A stretch of DNA of 64,000 nt, from the NCBI GenBank assembly GCA_033239525.1, contig BSYO01000035.1, positions 2,948,965-3,012,964 of the forward strand, written 5' to 3'. This DNA comes from Nepenthes gracilis. Lineage: Eukaryota > Streptophyta > Magnoliopsida > Caryophyllales > Nepenthaceae. The translations under genes were made by a program, and so were the position numbers. Below the pieces are notes generated by a model. The model had not been told where the DNA came from. It did not search any database and saw nothing but the letters and a program-made list of their open reading frames with translations. Positions 1 to 11,816 of the stretch are shown here, one piece after another; within the stretch, counting starts at the first letter, position 1, and each line of letters begins with the position of its first letter.

Positions 1-643
1 AGACAAGGAGACAAACAGAAAAATTGTTTGCGTAAACGGCTGCAAGCATTTCTCATTAACTTTCTCCTTACAAGTTACACAGCTTTCAGAGGCCAACATA
101 CAACAGGACAATAGCAACGAAGAGAAAGAAAATGAAAAAAAAAAAAGAGTAACATATGAGAAGGCAGCCTGGCCACGAAGACCCTCCTTATCATGTGCAT
201 CCGAAACAACAAACATGATAGAACACGGGATGTTGTATTACACGTATAAGGCTCTGATATCGTTGGGACTAAGAATAGAGTAAGTCGCAGTTACAATAGG
301 TGCCATGGGAGCAAGAAGACTAGGAGGCAGCAGAACAATAGTCGAAAAGAAGTGAGAAAAGGAGTAGAAGAAAATTTGAATTACCCCTCAGATTTTATAA
401 CATTCCTCGCCGTTAAAATGAAGAGGCGCCTTGAAAAGTCGCAGCAATTATAACGGACACGCGTCGCATCACGAGAAGGCAGAGTCAAATCGAAGCACCC
501 ATCACATTTATTGTTGGGATTACGGTTACCCTCTACAACGACATGTGGCAATAAGTGACGGGTTGCACAAACAACACGGCCCGTCACATCCCATCATGAG
601 TATGCCAGAGGCTAAAGATTCAGGCCACCCACATGGGGGCTAG
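1..643 (+). mobile_element. 3' internal region of a Tat-lineage Ty3/gypsy element, cut by the window edge
   Basis: The stretch leads directly into an LTR at 644. It ends in a purine-rich tract (acatgggggctag, about 631-643) in the same place and with nearly the same sequence as the tract before the 3' LTR of the complete element at 5067-15834. The preceding bases (about 590-630) also resemble that element's 14750-14795. No open frame here looks like a conserved protein. It is probably the non-coding tail between pol and the 3' LTR. The rest of the element lies to the left of the window. Confidence 0.6.
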
Positions 644-839
644 TGATGGAAGCAGTTAAAGTGGCCCGGCCTAAAACAGTAAACTGGCCTAGAAGGGATC
701 GCGGCCTAATTGCTCAGAGGACGGCCAACGGGGTGGCCTCGTGATGGAAGCAGTTAAAGCGACCCGGCCTAAAACATTAAACCGGCCCAGAAGGGATCGC
801 GACCTAATTGCTTAGAGGATGGTCAACGTCCCCATTGAT
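644..839 (+). repeat. Tandem duplication of the first 98 bp of the LTR
   Basis: Two adjacent copies of about 98 bp begin at 644 and 742, each starting TGATGGAAGCAGTTAAAG and each containing a 'gaagggatcgcg' core. They differ at a modest number of positions. The second copy restarts exactly at the LTR terminus sequence, so the LTR effectively has two beginnings in tandem. Confidence 0.8.
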
Positions 840-1664
840 TAAAGGAAGTCCTCAAGCGGACAAAAGCGGTCCAAGCCAAACAGCCCACGAGTCCTCTCTC
901 ACACACAATGGTCATCTACCCTAATTGGGCACGATGTGGGGAATCTCTCTAGATGGCAATCTCCTCTGTAATGGAATCCCCCAAATCGACACACACCCCC
1001 AGAAGAAAAGCTCTTAAATCAGCACGCGACTCACAGCGAAATTTTCAGCATTCACGGCATGTAACTTCTCCAAGGGGGAAGAAATCTTCCTTCATGACCG
1101 TTACAACCCTGAATGGCGCATTCGTCCTCATGATAGATAAAAAATATCCCCTTAGACGACTGGTAGCCTGCCTCACCACCAAAGGAAGGTGGCGAAGCCC
1201 GACGGTTATAAAAAGCACTAGGGGACGTACTCTAAAGGCATGCTCTCTCCAATACTTAAACTCGCGCAAGCAATCCATCATTTAAGAATCCAATCGCTAT
1301 TCACTTTCCCACTACTCATTCCCAATGAACCGATGGTCTAAAAAGCTGCTCTCCAAGAGCGCGTTACAACCTAAAGCCACTCTATGCCGAGTGCACCTCT
1401 GAACCATCCTTACAAATCCCCTACCCAACGTCCATTCTTACATACTTTGTTTTTACCTTCATTATTTTTGAAAGGCAGATTACTGATTTGAACGTCGGAG
1501 GATAAATTGGTGAGTGAATCATGCCATTTTTCTTTGATTTCTCGTTTTCTATTGTAGTATGCAGGATCCCAGGTGCGCAGGACGGAAACCAGGCCCAACT
1601 TTAGTACCGGATCACAAAGCAGTTGAATTCGAATCCGTCCTAAACTCAGATCCCTGACGCATCA
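644..1664 (+). mobile_element. 3' LTR of a Tat-lineage Ty3/gypsy element
   Basis: The LTR starts TGATGG and ends GACGCATCA, like the other Tat LTRs in this window. It has a TATA-like site (ggttataaaaag, about 1203-1214). Near its 3' end it carries the family's shared sentence: 'gattactgatttgaacgtcgga' at about 1479, a T-rich stretch, then 'ttgtagtatgcaggatcc' before the terminal CATCA. It is about 1021 bp. The 5' LTR, if it exists, is outside the window, so element age cannot be judged. Confidence 0.7.
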
Positions 1665-2878
1665 GAGATAATAAGGATGAACCTCTCTGTCTTATTAATA
1701 AATGAAACTCCCTCAAATCCTGAAGCAATCATTTTTAAAACAAATATTAAAATATTTATTTCATGAATTTTTTGAAACCAGAACTTATATACACACACCT
1801 ATATATCAAATAGCAATATAATTAAAAATTAAGTATTATAAAAATAAAAAAATTAAAATAGCTAAATATAAATATAATAAAAAATTAAAAAATAACAGCA
1901 TCTATAAAATATTTAAGAATGGCAAAAGAAGATGAATAAAATATATTCATGGTAGTACGAATAATTATAACAAAGATGAAAAAATTGTATATGAAAAATA
2001 TATGAATTAGTTATAATTTATAAAAAAATTTAAAAATATAGACTTAAATATATGAAATAAATTTTAGTTATTTTTAAAATATTTTTAATAATATAATATT
2101 TATTTATTTTATTTATATTTGTATAAACCATTAATATGAATTCATAAATAAGGTATTATATTTTTAAATATATTTAATATATTTTAGTTATTTTTATTTC
2201 GTCTAATTTTTACGGTCGTGAACAACGTGTCAGATAAAGTTAATCGATCATTCCAGAAAATGGGCACGTCTGACGACAAACAGTCTGTCTCACGTGACGT
2301 GTCCCTTATCCAGGACGGACTCGTGTCAGCATGGCATTGGCTGAGTCGTACGAGCTGGGGCCCACGATAATAATGGAACAAAAAACAACAGCAATAATTT
2401 CAATAAAACAAAAATTGTAAAAAACGACTTAAATTCTTAATTTTTTTTAAAAATAATAAGTCACATCAGTCTATATAAAAATAAATTAAAATAAAAAATT
2501 AAATAATTACATAAAAATCATATATTTTTAAATAAATAATCATAGTTTATTACTTTAAACTAATTTTAAAAAATAATTTTAAAATAATTAAATTATAATT
2601 ATATATTTAAAATTTTATAATTAAAATTTAAAAATAAAAATCATCTGATCATTTAAATTTTATTTATAGTTATCTATTTAAAATTAAATTATTAAAAAAT
2701 TTAAGTATAATTATTATTTAAAATAAATTATTAAAGCATAAAAAAATATATATTTTATAATAGATTATACCCTCGATTCTAAGGTAGTAGTAATCCTCTC
2801 ACCGTCTGAAGACTACGGAAAATGTACTTTATCACCGGGTAACCGGCTATACCCGGTTACCCGACATCATCCTTCCGT
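1665..2878. other. TIP1 upstream region, mostly AT-rich, no gene
   Basis: 1665-2200 and 2380-2770 are very AT-rich (long runs of a/t words) with no recognisable coding. Between them, about 2210-2370, lies a short region of balanced base composition containing a G-box/ABRE cluster. I see no conserved protein in any frame. Confidence 0.6.
2291..2303. promoter_or_regulatory. G-box/ABRE cluster upstream of TIP1
   Basis: CACGTGACGTGTC contains a palindromic G-box (CACGTG) overlapping an ACGTGTC abscisic-acid response element core. It sits about 690 bp upstream of the TIP1 start codon in a GC-richer island. Such sites are bound by bZIP (ABF/GBF) or bHLH factors in plants. That this one regulates TIP1 is inference. 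Confidence 0.5.
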
Positions 2879-2885
2879 TATAAAA
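2879..2885 (+). promoter_or_regulatory. TATA box of the TIP1 gene
   Basis: TATAAAA lies 93 bp upstream of the chosen ATG (2978), which leaves a 5' UTR of roughly 60-65 nt if transcription starts about 30 bp downstream. An in-frame ATG at 2894 sits inside or just before the expected start of transcription and is unlikely to be used. Confidence 0.65.
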
Positions 2886-2977
2886 GTGGTAACATGCTTC
2901 CCGACTTTCTGAAGTGCATAAGCAGATCGATTTCTCACTCGTCCTTCCATCGCTTTCACTCAAGTTTCCGATCAACA

Positions 2978-4758
2978 ATGCCGTTCAACAGGGTGGCCAT
3001 CGGGAGGGCGGAGGAGGCGACCCAGCCAGACGCCTTGAAGGCGGCGTTGGCCGAGTTCATTTCCACGCTGATCTTCGTGTTCGCCGGCGAAGGTTCCGGC
3101 ATGGCCTTCAACAAGCTGACTAACAACGGCGCCACCACACCGGCGGGGCTCGTCTCGGCATCCCTGGCTCACGGTTTTGCCTTGTTCGTGGCGGTCGCCA
3201 TCGGCGCTAACATCTCCGGCGGACACGTCAATCCCGCCGTCACGTTCGGTGCTTTCGTTGGTGGTAATATAACCCTTCTTCGTGGCATCCTCTACTGGAT
3301 CGCTCAGCTCCTCGGTTCCACCGTCGCTTGCTTGTTGCTTAAGTTCGCCACCGGCGGCTTGGTGAGCTCGCCGTTTCCCTCATGAACTTAGTAATTCCCG
3401 TTAATTATGATCTTTTTTCTTTCTTTTTCTTTTTTTATTTTTGAAATATAAAAATAAAAAATATACCTCAAATCTGAATAATTATTAGAATAAAATCAGG
3501 TTAGTCCTTTAAACTTTATAATCTGAATTACACATATATGATAACTAACAACAAATTAAACGATGTGAGATTTACTTCCTAAATTATCCACTAGGTTTAA
3601 GCAAGAAATTTTTTTTAAAAAAATAAAAGATTATGAAAAGTTAATAATTAGAGAGAATAAGAAATGAATGACTTAGCCTTGTAATGTTTGGGATTTATAC
3701 GTCCATCGAGGATTAAAATTTTATACTTATAATTTTTATAAATAATTCAAATTTGATCCCTTTATTTATAGTCTTACTGTCAATTAACATGTCCTCTAAA
3801 GATACAAATTGAACGTTTTAAACTCTATATCTAACACTTTATTTGTTAGATATATTAATTGTTTATTTGATCTAACTGTTATCCCTGAACTTATAAATTC
3901 ATTTATCAAAATTAAATATTTAAATTTATTAACTATACAGTCATTTGATATATTGATATTTTGTATTATCAGTAGTTTGACCATTCAGATGTTCAATAAT
4001 TTTGTAGGATTCGCTTTCATTCTTATCCTAACAATTTGATTGGTTCATATTCCTTTATAGATTGACTATTTATGGGTTCTTCCTAGTAATAGAATGAGTT
4101 GATTTTATCTTAAATTATATCCAATAATAATAAAGATATAATATCATTCAAAATTGTTCTAAAGATATTAAGAAAAAATACCTTTCATATTATTTTGTAA
4201 AACTTATTATCTTACAATTATAATCATTAAAATTATTAAAATAAAATTATTACCGGTTAAGAGTATAAACAAAATCTAACAACTAACAAATTAGAAAAAA
4301 CCTTTAAATATTATTAAATAATATAATATCTTCCTCGTCAATTTATTTTTATATGATATTATTGGGCCGGGCTGATAATTTTGCAGACCACGTCGGCGTT
4401 CTCTCTCTCCACGGGCGTGTCGGTGTGGAACGCGGTCGTCTTCGAGATAGTGATGACCTTCGGATTGGTGTACACAGTCTACGCGACAGCCGTCGATCCG
4501 AAGAAGGGCAACATTGGAATTATAGCCCCATTGGCGATCGGCTTCATCGTCGGCGCTAATATCTTGGCGGGTGGGGCCTTCGACGGAGCCTCCATGAACC
4601 CGGCCGTGTCGTTCGGACCGGCCCTGGTCAGCTGGAGCTGGGAAAACCACTGGGTCTACTGGGTCGGTCCTCTCATCGGTGCCGGTCTGGCCGGGATCGT
4701 GTACGAGCTGTTCTTCATCAGCCACACCCACGAGCAGCTCCCCACCGGTGATTACTAG
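2978..4758 (+). CDS. TIP1: Tonoplast intrinsic protein TIP1 (aquaporin)
   Basis: This major intrinsic protein moves water, and in TIP1s often urea and hydrogen peroxide, across the vacuolar membrane. Exons are 2978-3361 (residues 1-128) and 4387-4758 (129-251). The intron starts gtgagc, ends ttgcag and is in phase 0. At 251 aa it has the usual TIP length. Both NPA motifs are intact: N85-P86-A87 in [11 protein letters not shown] and N199-P200-A201 in [11 protein letters not shown]. The selectivity-filter positions read H65, I187, A196, V202, the set expected of the TIP1 group. The C-terminus THEQLP is also typical. The start at 2978 (MPFNRVAIG) matches the family N-terminus; an upstream in-frame ATG at 2894 would add 28 atypical residues. 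The exons are much more GC-rich than the surrounding DNA. Nothing looks broken. Confidence 0.96.
3640..4150. repeat. Dispersed repeat inside the TIP1 intron
   Basis: Much of the 1025-bp intron resembles 15835-16490 when read in the same direction. Shared blocks include the region around 'gaatgacttag' (about 3663), the stretch 'aactatttatcaagatta'-like at 3900, and 'ttttgtattatcagtagttt' at about 3958. Divergence is high, so limits are approximate. It could be a small non-autonomous element or a remnant of an old duplication. Confidence 0.45.
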
Positions 4759-5066
4759 TCAATCCGAATAAAGGGCTGTGATCTGATGAATTTTGTCGAT
4801 CTTCTGTGTTTTTTGTCGTGCTCTGTTCCTGTCCGTCGATCTTGCTGTTGTTGATCTTGATTTGGGAGTGCCCTCGTGTGGATTTCATTCGAACACCGTG
4901 TATTATTTATTTTATTTCATGTTTTCCATCGTATTATTTATCAATAATCGCGCCGATCACGTAAATACAAACAAATGCGTAGAATAAGTACGATATAATA
5001 AAATATATATTTAACACATTAATATGATATTACAAGACATTCATAAAATAAATAATACGTGATATG
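4759..5066. other. TIP1 3' flank
   Basis: AT-rich sequence between the TIP1 stop codon and the next LTR. It presumably contains the 3' UTR and polyadenylation region. An aataaa at 4767 is too close to the stop codon to be the obvious signal, and no other site is decisive. Confidence 0.5.
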
Positions 5067-6069
5067 TGATAGGTATGTCCATAATATGCTGGCCCAATAA
5101 AAAAACGACCCTAATTCAAAAAGGTTTAAATATACGTTTAGATGGTTAACGATGGTGTTGACCGTATGAGAGGCTAATTGAATGGCTAACATGCTTTCAC
5201 GACGGTCAACGCGTTTTTGTTGATCAAGATTCAGAAGCAGTAGCAGGAAAAAAAAACATTACATGGGCGAAGCTCAATTGGGCTCATACTTCCATACACG
5301 ACAAGTAACGATCCTTTTTTCTGATTTTGCGCCTTCCTTGAAGCTAATCTACACTAAAAAGAATATCGACAGATTCAATATCCTTTCCATGAGGAAGGCG
5401 CCAGATTTTCTTTTTCTACCTACTGTAGACTCTTACGATAACAAAGTGCGAAAAGAAAGCAAGTAATCTTGAAAATCATTGCCCGCCAGAAAAGGAAATA
5501 ATCCTAACAGATTGCACGAGTCAAGTCTTCCTACTCAAAGAAAGTTGCCTGACATGGTGCAAGAATTGCGTCTTCTCAGCCAAGGAAGGTTGCCCTGCCC
5601 TCCATCTATATAAGCCCACGGAGCTTCCATTCCAGTACAAGCCAACTTCTAAGCATATAAACACTTACTTCTAATCATACAAACGCTTATTGTAATAATC
5701 TCACGCTTAGCTTTCAGATTCCAGAGACGCCGCTCGCTCTCTAAGATCTATCCTTCAAAGCTTTCACACTTACAGGATTTATTCTCCCACTCGTTCCCCG
5801 CGAATACTGTGTTGGGAGAACTGTGCTCATCATGAGCTGCCAACGTGTCTCTTACATCTGAAAACGAACACTCATTGCCCTCTCATTCTCTCTCTCTTTC
5901 TCTCAACTCTCATTTTCAATTTTCTTCTTAAAAGTCGAATGCCTATTACTGATTTGAGCGTCGGAATATTTTCGGTGGGACAACATCTGGCCGACATCTA
6001 ACCTCTTATTTATTGTAGTGGTGTGTAGAGTTCAGAATCTGTTTGAAACTCGAATCCAAGGATGCATCA
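5067..6069 (+). mobile_element. 5' LTR of the Tat element
   Basis: It begins TGATAGGTATG and ends GGATGCATCA, matching 14802-15834 along its length. A TATA box (tctatataag, 5604-5613) is followed by a transcribed leader-like part. The end contains 'attactgatttgagcgtcgg' (about 5945), a block shared by all Tat LTRs in this window. Confidence 0.88.
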
Positions 6070-6087
6070 TTGGCGCCGTCTATGAAA
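6070..6087 (+). other. Primer binding site of the Tat element
   Basis: The sequence ttggcgccgtctatgaaa begins one base after the LTR end. A tggcgccg site directly after the 5' LTR is characteristic of plant Tat/Athila elements, where a tRNA primes minus-strand synthesis. Confidence 0.75.
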
Positions 6088-6156
6088 AATGCTTACAAAA
6101 AGCCTACAACACTTTCCCAAAAAAATCTCTCATCCTCACCAACTAGACTAATCAAA

Positions 6157-7840
6157 ATGGTGAATACAAGAGTATAAGCACACGAACCTGTTAGAGATGC
6201 GACCTCTCCCGATCAGGACCACGTTGTTGGTACCATGGTCAACGGACGATTAACGGCACAAACCTTTCTTTCAAAGACGGTGGAGCACATGTAAAGTACC
6301 AATAAGATGCTCCAAATACTCTGCTCCCGACAGGAGCATTCACAATTGGGGGCTCCGCCCACGGCAGTCCCTATACTGGCTTCTAGGAGAGGAGGCCAGA
6401 GGAAGAAGAAGCTGGCCAAATAGCCCAAAAGGTTGGCCAACACTCAAATCCTCGAGTCTTCCCGCGCTCCAAGCCAGACTAGATTTGAGGAGCGCTCAGG
6501 AAGCATGTCTCCGAAGGAAAGTTCAGAACGGAGGAACCCCCGATACTCTCAGGCGGAGATTAGGAACCCAGTCTAGGAGGAAGCCTCCGGAACCGTCAGA
6601 TCCATTGGATGCAGTAGCTGGTCGGCTACTGGCCACTCCAAGGAAGGAACGAAGTTGAGGACCTATCTCAACTTTAAGAGATCAGCCAACGCTGCTTGAA
6701 CAGACCTCAGGTTGGAGAAGATCTGGAATCGCGTGTTCAACAACGATGAGCGCGCCATTGATCTAGTCAAATCTCCTTTCACAGCGGAGATCCTAAGTCG
6801 TCAAATGCCAGCCAAATTCAGGATGCCTCCCCTTGACTCTTATGATGGGAGCACTGATCCGGTAGATCATCTTGATCATTTTCGCACCCATCTGAGTCGT
6901 AAGGGTTGGAGGATCCGGCGATGTGCCGCGACTTTCCGCTCACGTTGAAGGGAGACCCTCGTGTATGGTTCCACCACCTCCCTTAAAACTCAATCAAAAG
7001 TTTCAGGGAGCTGACTGACCTCTTTTTAGCCCAGTACGCTTCCAATCATTAGAGAAGAAAAACAATCGTGGCATCTCTTCCACATCAAGTAGTAGCAGGG
7101 AGAGAATCCACGAATGTTTTTGGATCGCTTTGTGGAGGAAACCAAGTGGATCCCTAGGCTCACATAGGAGATGAAACTGGGCAGCTTTATCTTCGAACTG
7201 ACGTACGGGGATTTCTTCAGGCACCTGGCGCAAAAAAACCGATAGACCTTCCGGGAGGTGGAATCAATCACCCGGGCTTACGCGGCGGCGGAAGAGGCCA
7301 ACAAGACTAAACGTCTAGAATAGACCGAACAGCCTCACCCGTTCCCCGGGGAGAAAAAGAGGAAGTACAACGGAGGTGATCACTCCCGTTGAAGGTACCA
7401 CAGGATCGGACCACCAGAGCGCAAGAACTATGGGCCCACTAGCCTAATGCCCTTTATTGATATGCGTTTGAATGTCCTCATGTAGATCCGTGAGGAGAAG
7501 TTCATTAAGTGGCCAAAACCACTTAAGAAGGTAGAGGGAGGAAATTTGAAAAAGTATTGTGATTTTTATCGATCTTCCAAACACTCCACAGAGGACTACA
7601 AGACCCTCCACTAGGAGATTGAATAGTTGATCAGAAAAGGCCATCTCACCAAGTTCCTTAAAGGCCTTGACCAGAGTTCTGCCGGTACTACGAGCGGAGA
7701 AGGGTCGAAGCCTTCCCCTCCACGAAACCGGGTTACGGTAGGAGTGGTCAACATGATCACCATCCGGCTGGCTAAGAACCCGACGGACGACAAGGAGTAG
7801 CAAACTGGGAGGAAGAAATAGCACACCGCGGATAATGTCA
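6157..7840 (+). pseudogene. gag of the Tat element (broken)
   Basis: Starts at ATG 6157 (MVNTRV, then an early TAA). The recognisable core lies at 6712-6950 and contains AKFRMPPLDSYDGSTDPVDH, the conserved start of the plant Retrotrans_gag domain. A second conserved block, HLTKFL, follows at about 7640-7660. Gag would form the particle that packages the element RNA. The frame is interrupted by many stops (for example TAG at 7321, 7612, 7624) and by frameshifts, so no full protein can be made. Confidence 0.75.
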
Positions 7841-10800
7841 TTAGTTTTAGTGATAGTGACCTAGCACATGTAATTTTCCCCATGGGGATCCTCTTGTTGT
7901 ATCTATACTCGTTTGGAACGGTAGTGTCGACTGCCAACTGAAACGAGTATTCGTTGACGATGGAAGTTCTCGCAATTTACTTTACCTAGATGCGTTCTTT
8001 AAACTTGGCTTAAAAAAGAACCAATTAAAATTTACCGAAGGCCCGCTGTACGGTCTTGACAACCAACCAGTTTTCGTCTAAGGGATGATCCAATTAGAAG
8101 TCACCCTATACACATACCCGAAAATGGCAAGTTGTACACTTACCTTTCTTAGTAGTCGACCCGCCCTCCGTATACAATGCTATATTAAGCCGACCATGCC
8201 TAAGATGTTGGGGCCGTCACTTTAATACCACACCTCAAAATAAAATTTTTAACTCTATACGGTGTGGGCGAAATGTTAGGTGACCAAGTCATTGGGTGGA
8301 CATGTTACATGTCCCAAATTGCTCCTAACGGCAGCACCATAACGATGGAAGAACTTGACCATTGAGACGAAACAAACTTACAACAAGCACAGTCCGGTGA
8401 GACAATCGGCCTAGTCCCACTGAAACCGGAGGATCCAAAAAAGTGCATACAGATTGGCGGCTCACTCATTGGTATACTGCGCGACGAGCTGATCACGTTC
8501 CTGTGATGGAACGCTGACATCTTCGTATGGACTCCGGTTAACATGCCTGGGATTCTGGCCGGGTAATAGTCCACGAGTTGGGCTTCGATCCTGATCAAAA
8601 GCACGTCAAGTGGAAGCGAAGAAATCACTCGGTGGAAAAATTGGTTGCCATCTGGGAGGAAGTAAAGAAACTATTGGATGCCGGATTCATCAGAGAAGTT
8701 CAGTACCTCGATTGGCTCTCTAATGTCGTCATGGTAAAGAAGAGCAACGAAAAATGGCGAATGTACGTCGATTTGACCGACATTAACAAAGTTTGCCCGA
8801 AAGACAGCTTTCATTTACCGAGGGTCGACATGCTGGTGGACTCGACGTCCGGATATGAGTTGTTGAGCTTCATGGAAGCCTACTCGGACTATAACCAGAT
8901 CCGGATGAGCCCGGAGGATAAGGAGCATACTCATTTATGACAGACCAGGGCACTTACTGCTATAAGGTAATGCCCTTTGGATTGAAGAATGCATGAGCCA
9001 CCTACCAACGACTAGTAAACAAAATGTTTGAGAAATAGATCGGCCGCAATATGGAGGTTTACGTCGATGACATGCTCGTCAAGAGTAGGACCACTGGTGA
9101 CCATATTCGCGATCTAACAGAGTCATTTGAAATACTCCGTGAGCATCAAATGACGCTGAATCCGGCCAAGTGCGTCTTCGGGGTGGCCTCGGGAAAATTC
9201 TTAGGTTTTATGGTCTCCTCACGAGGGATCGAGGTAAACCCAAAGAAGATCAAGGCTCTTGTGGGCATGGCTCCCCCATGGAGCATCAAGGATGCCCAAC
9301 GACTGATCGGACGACTGGCAGCCTTGTCCCGCTTCTTAGCGAAATCTGGTGACATGTATCAGCCATTCTTCAAGGCTCTAAGGGGGACAAAATCAAACAG
9401 ATTCCAATGGACGGCAGATTGCTAGGCAGCCTTTAATGAGTTGAAGTAATATTTGGCTAGCACGTCATTACTAATGTTATCTAAGGATGGAGAGGAGTTG
9501 TACCTCTACCTTCGGGTATCAGAGGTGTCCCTCAACTCCGTCCTCGTACGCCAGAACTCCGACACTTAATAATCGATCTACTACGTAAGTAAAAAGCTGA
9601 CCGGCCCAGAGACGCGCTACCTGCACACAGAAAAGTTAGCCTTAGCTCTCATATTCTCCGCACGAAAACTAAAGCTCTACTTTCAGGCACACCGCATAAT
9701 AGTTCTCACCGACTAGCCTCTGAAGAACATTTTTCAGAAACCCAACATTTCTGGACTGCTTGTAAAGTGGGCTATCAAATTGGGTGAGTTTAACAATGAG
9801 TTTTGGCCCAAACTTGCCATAAAAGTACAAGTTTTGACAAACTTCATTGTTGAGACCACGACCCCAATTCTCGAAGAGCAGCCCTCGGAGAACACGGAAT
9901 AGCACGAGGGAACACCAAAATGGGTACTCCACGTAGATGGATCATCTACGGACATAGGCAGTGGTGCCGGAGTGGTCCTCAGGACCCCTGACGAGTTTGA
10001 GGAGAAGTACTCCCTTATACTCGACTTCTCGGCCATCAACAACGTTGTTGAATACAAAGCCTTGTTAGCCGAGTTAAGGTTAACGAAAAAATACTCAACC
10101 AAATGACTGATTGTTTACAGTGACTCTAAGCAAATCATCAACTAGGTTAATGGGAGTTTCGAGGCAAGCAACCCATACTTGGCTAAGTACTTGACCAAGG
10201 CAAGGGAGGCTGCTCGGAGTTTCGAGAAGTTAACCCTCGTCCATGTTCCCAGAACTAAAAACTGGAATGTCGATTAGCTGTCTAGAGTAGCGGCGGTCAA
10301 AAATCCAGAGCAGTACTCAAGGGATATGATGAAGGTTTTGAACACTTCCAACATAGAGAAATAGGAGGCAATGCAGATCTCTGAGATGAAAAATTAGACG
10401 ACCCCTACCTAAGGTACCTGGCGGACGAGCCACTGCCAAAAGACGCAAAGTAGGCCAAGCAGATCAAGAAAACGGCTGGCTGGTACATTGTAATCGACGG
10501 ACGGTTATATCATCGCGATTATTCGACTCCATACCTCCGGTACCTAACCCCTAAAGAAGCTGACTACGCCTTGGGTGAAGTGCACCTTAGGATTTGTGGA
10601 TCGCATATCGACAGCAAAAACCTAGCACTCAAAATCATGCGACAAGGCTACTATTGGCCGTCGATGAAAAAGGATGTGCTCGAGTTTGTAAAGAAGTGTG
10701 AAAGCTGCCAACTTCATGGCATCCTTCACCACCAGCCATTTGCCAAGCTGAAGTCCCTCCAGCGCCTTGGCTCTTCGCACAATGGGGGCTTGACATTCTC

Positions 10801-11629
10801 GGCCCATTTCTCATCGCAACGGGGCAAAAAAAGTTCATCATAGGAAGCATCAACTATTTTACCAAGTGGGTCGAGGCCGTCCCACTGGCTAAGATCACAG
10901 AGCACAATGCTCTTAAGTTCGTTTGCTAGAATATCATCAGCAGATTTGGCATTCCAAAGGTAATAGGGACTGACAACGTGGCTTAATTTTTGAGAAAGTG
11001 CTTCACCAAGTATTACACCAGCCTTGGTATTAGGTTGGTTCACATTTCGATAGCATACCCTCAAGTGAATGGACAGGTGGAGGTCACAAATCAAACTCTA
11101 CTCCACGAGCTTAAGACCAAGCTAGAGGATGCAGGGGGCTCCTAGGCAGATGAGCTCCCCTCAATCCTCTGGTCTTACCAAACAACCCCAAAGGAGCCAA
11201 CGTGTGAGACACCCTTTAACCTCTGCTATGGGATTGAAGTGGTGATCTTGGTCAAAATCGGGTTTCCAAGTCTTAGGGTAGAATCTTTCAACCCGCAAGG
11301 TAATGTCCAAAAAATTTGGGAACACCTAGACTTGCTATAAGAAGCTTGCAATGCCGTCAGAATGTAGACAGCGGCCTACCAATACTAAATCGTCCGCTAT
11401 TACAATAAGAATGTAAAAGCGTGATAGTTTGATGTTAGAGATTTGGTATTGCGAAGCATCGATGCCACAAACAAGATAGCGGGCTGGAATAAGCTCTCCT
11501 TGAATTGGGAATGGCTTTTTCTAGTCTCCGCCGTCCGTGTGAAATGGGGCATATAAGCTCTGAAACCAGGATGAAAAGTTGGTCCCACGGACGTGGAATG
11601 CGATCCACTTCAAACGCTACTTCCAATAA
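7841..11629 (+). pseudogene. pol of the Tat element: protease, RT, RNase H, integrase (broken)
   Basis: Domains in order on the + strand. Protease remnant is at 7841-8330 (a PSVYNAIL block at about 8166). RT is at about 8560-9430, with the WRMYVDLTDINKVCPKDSF block at 8755 and the catalytic YVDDM at about 9060. RNase H is at about 9920-10300 (HVDGSSTD at about 9930). Integrase is at about 10560-11629, with the H-H-C-C zinc region at 10571-10720, the Asp of LDILGPF at about 10790, the Asp of GTDN at about 10968 and the Glu of QVEVTNQ at about 11080. The pol reading ends at TAA 11627-11629. In-frame stops include 9036, 9423, 10143, 10927 and 11142, and frameshifts occur, for example near 10770. 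Non-functional. Confidence 0.85.
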
Positions 11630-11816
11630 AGACCCAAGTAGGTAGTCTACATATTTATTTGTAATCATTTGTATGCATTTTTCAATTAATAAAATGAGTA
11701 TTCCCTTTATCATATTGTGTTCACTTCCTTTTTTGTGTGCATATATATTTCTCTTGTTGCAGGTTTAAATGATCTAGACTACCCATAAATCGGGAGGATT
11801 TTTACCATCTCGTTAC

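Noticed and set aside
2894..2977. In-frame ATG upstream of the TIP1 start, adding 28 residues
   Set aside because: It lies only 9 bp after the TATA box, so it is probably not transcribed, and TIPs start at the [13 protein letters not shown] residue found at 2978.
4291..4731. 146-codon open frame on the - strand
   Set aside because: It is antisense to TIP1 exon 2 and open only because of the exon's GC-rich codons. It resembles no protein I know.
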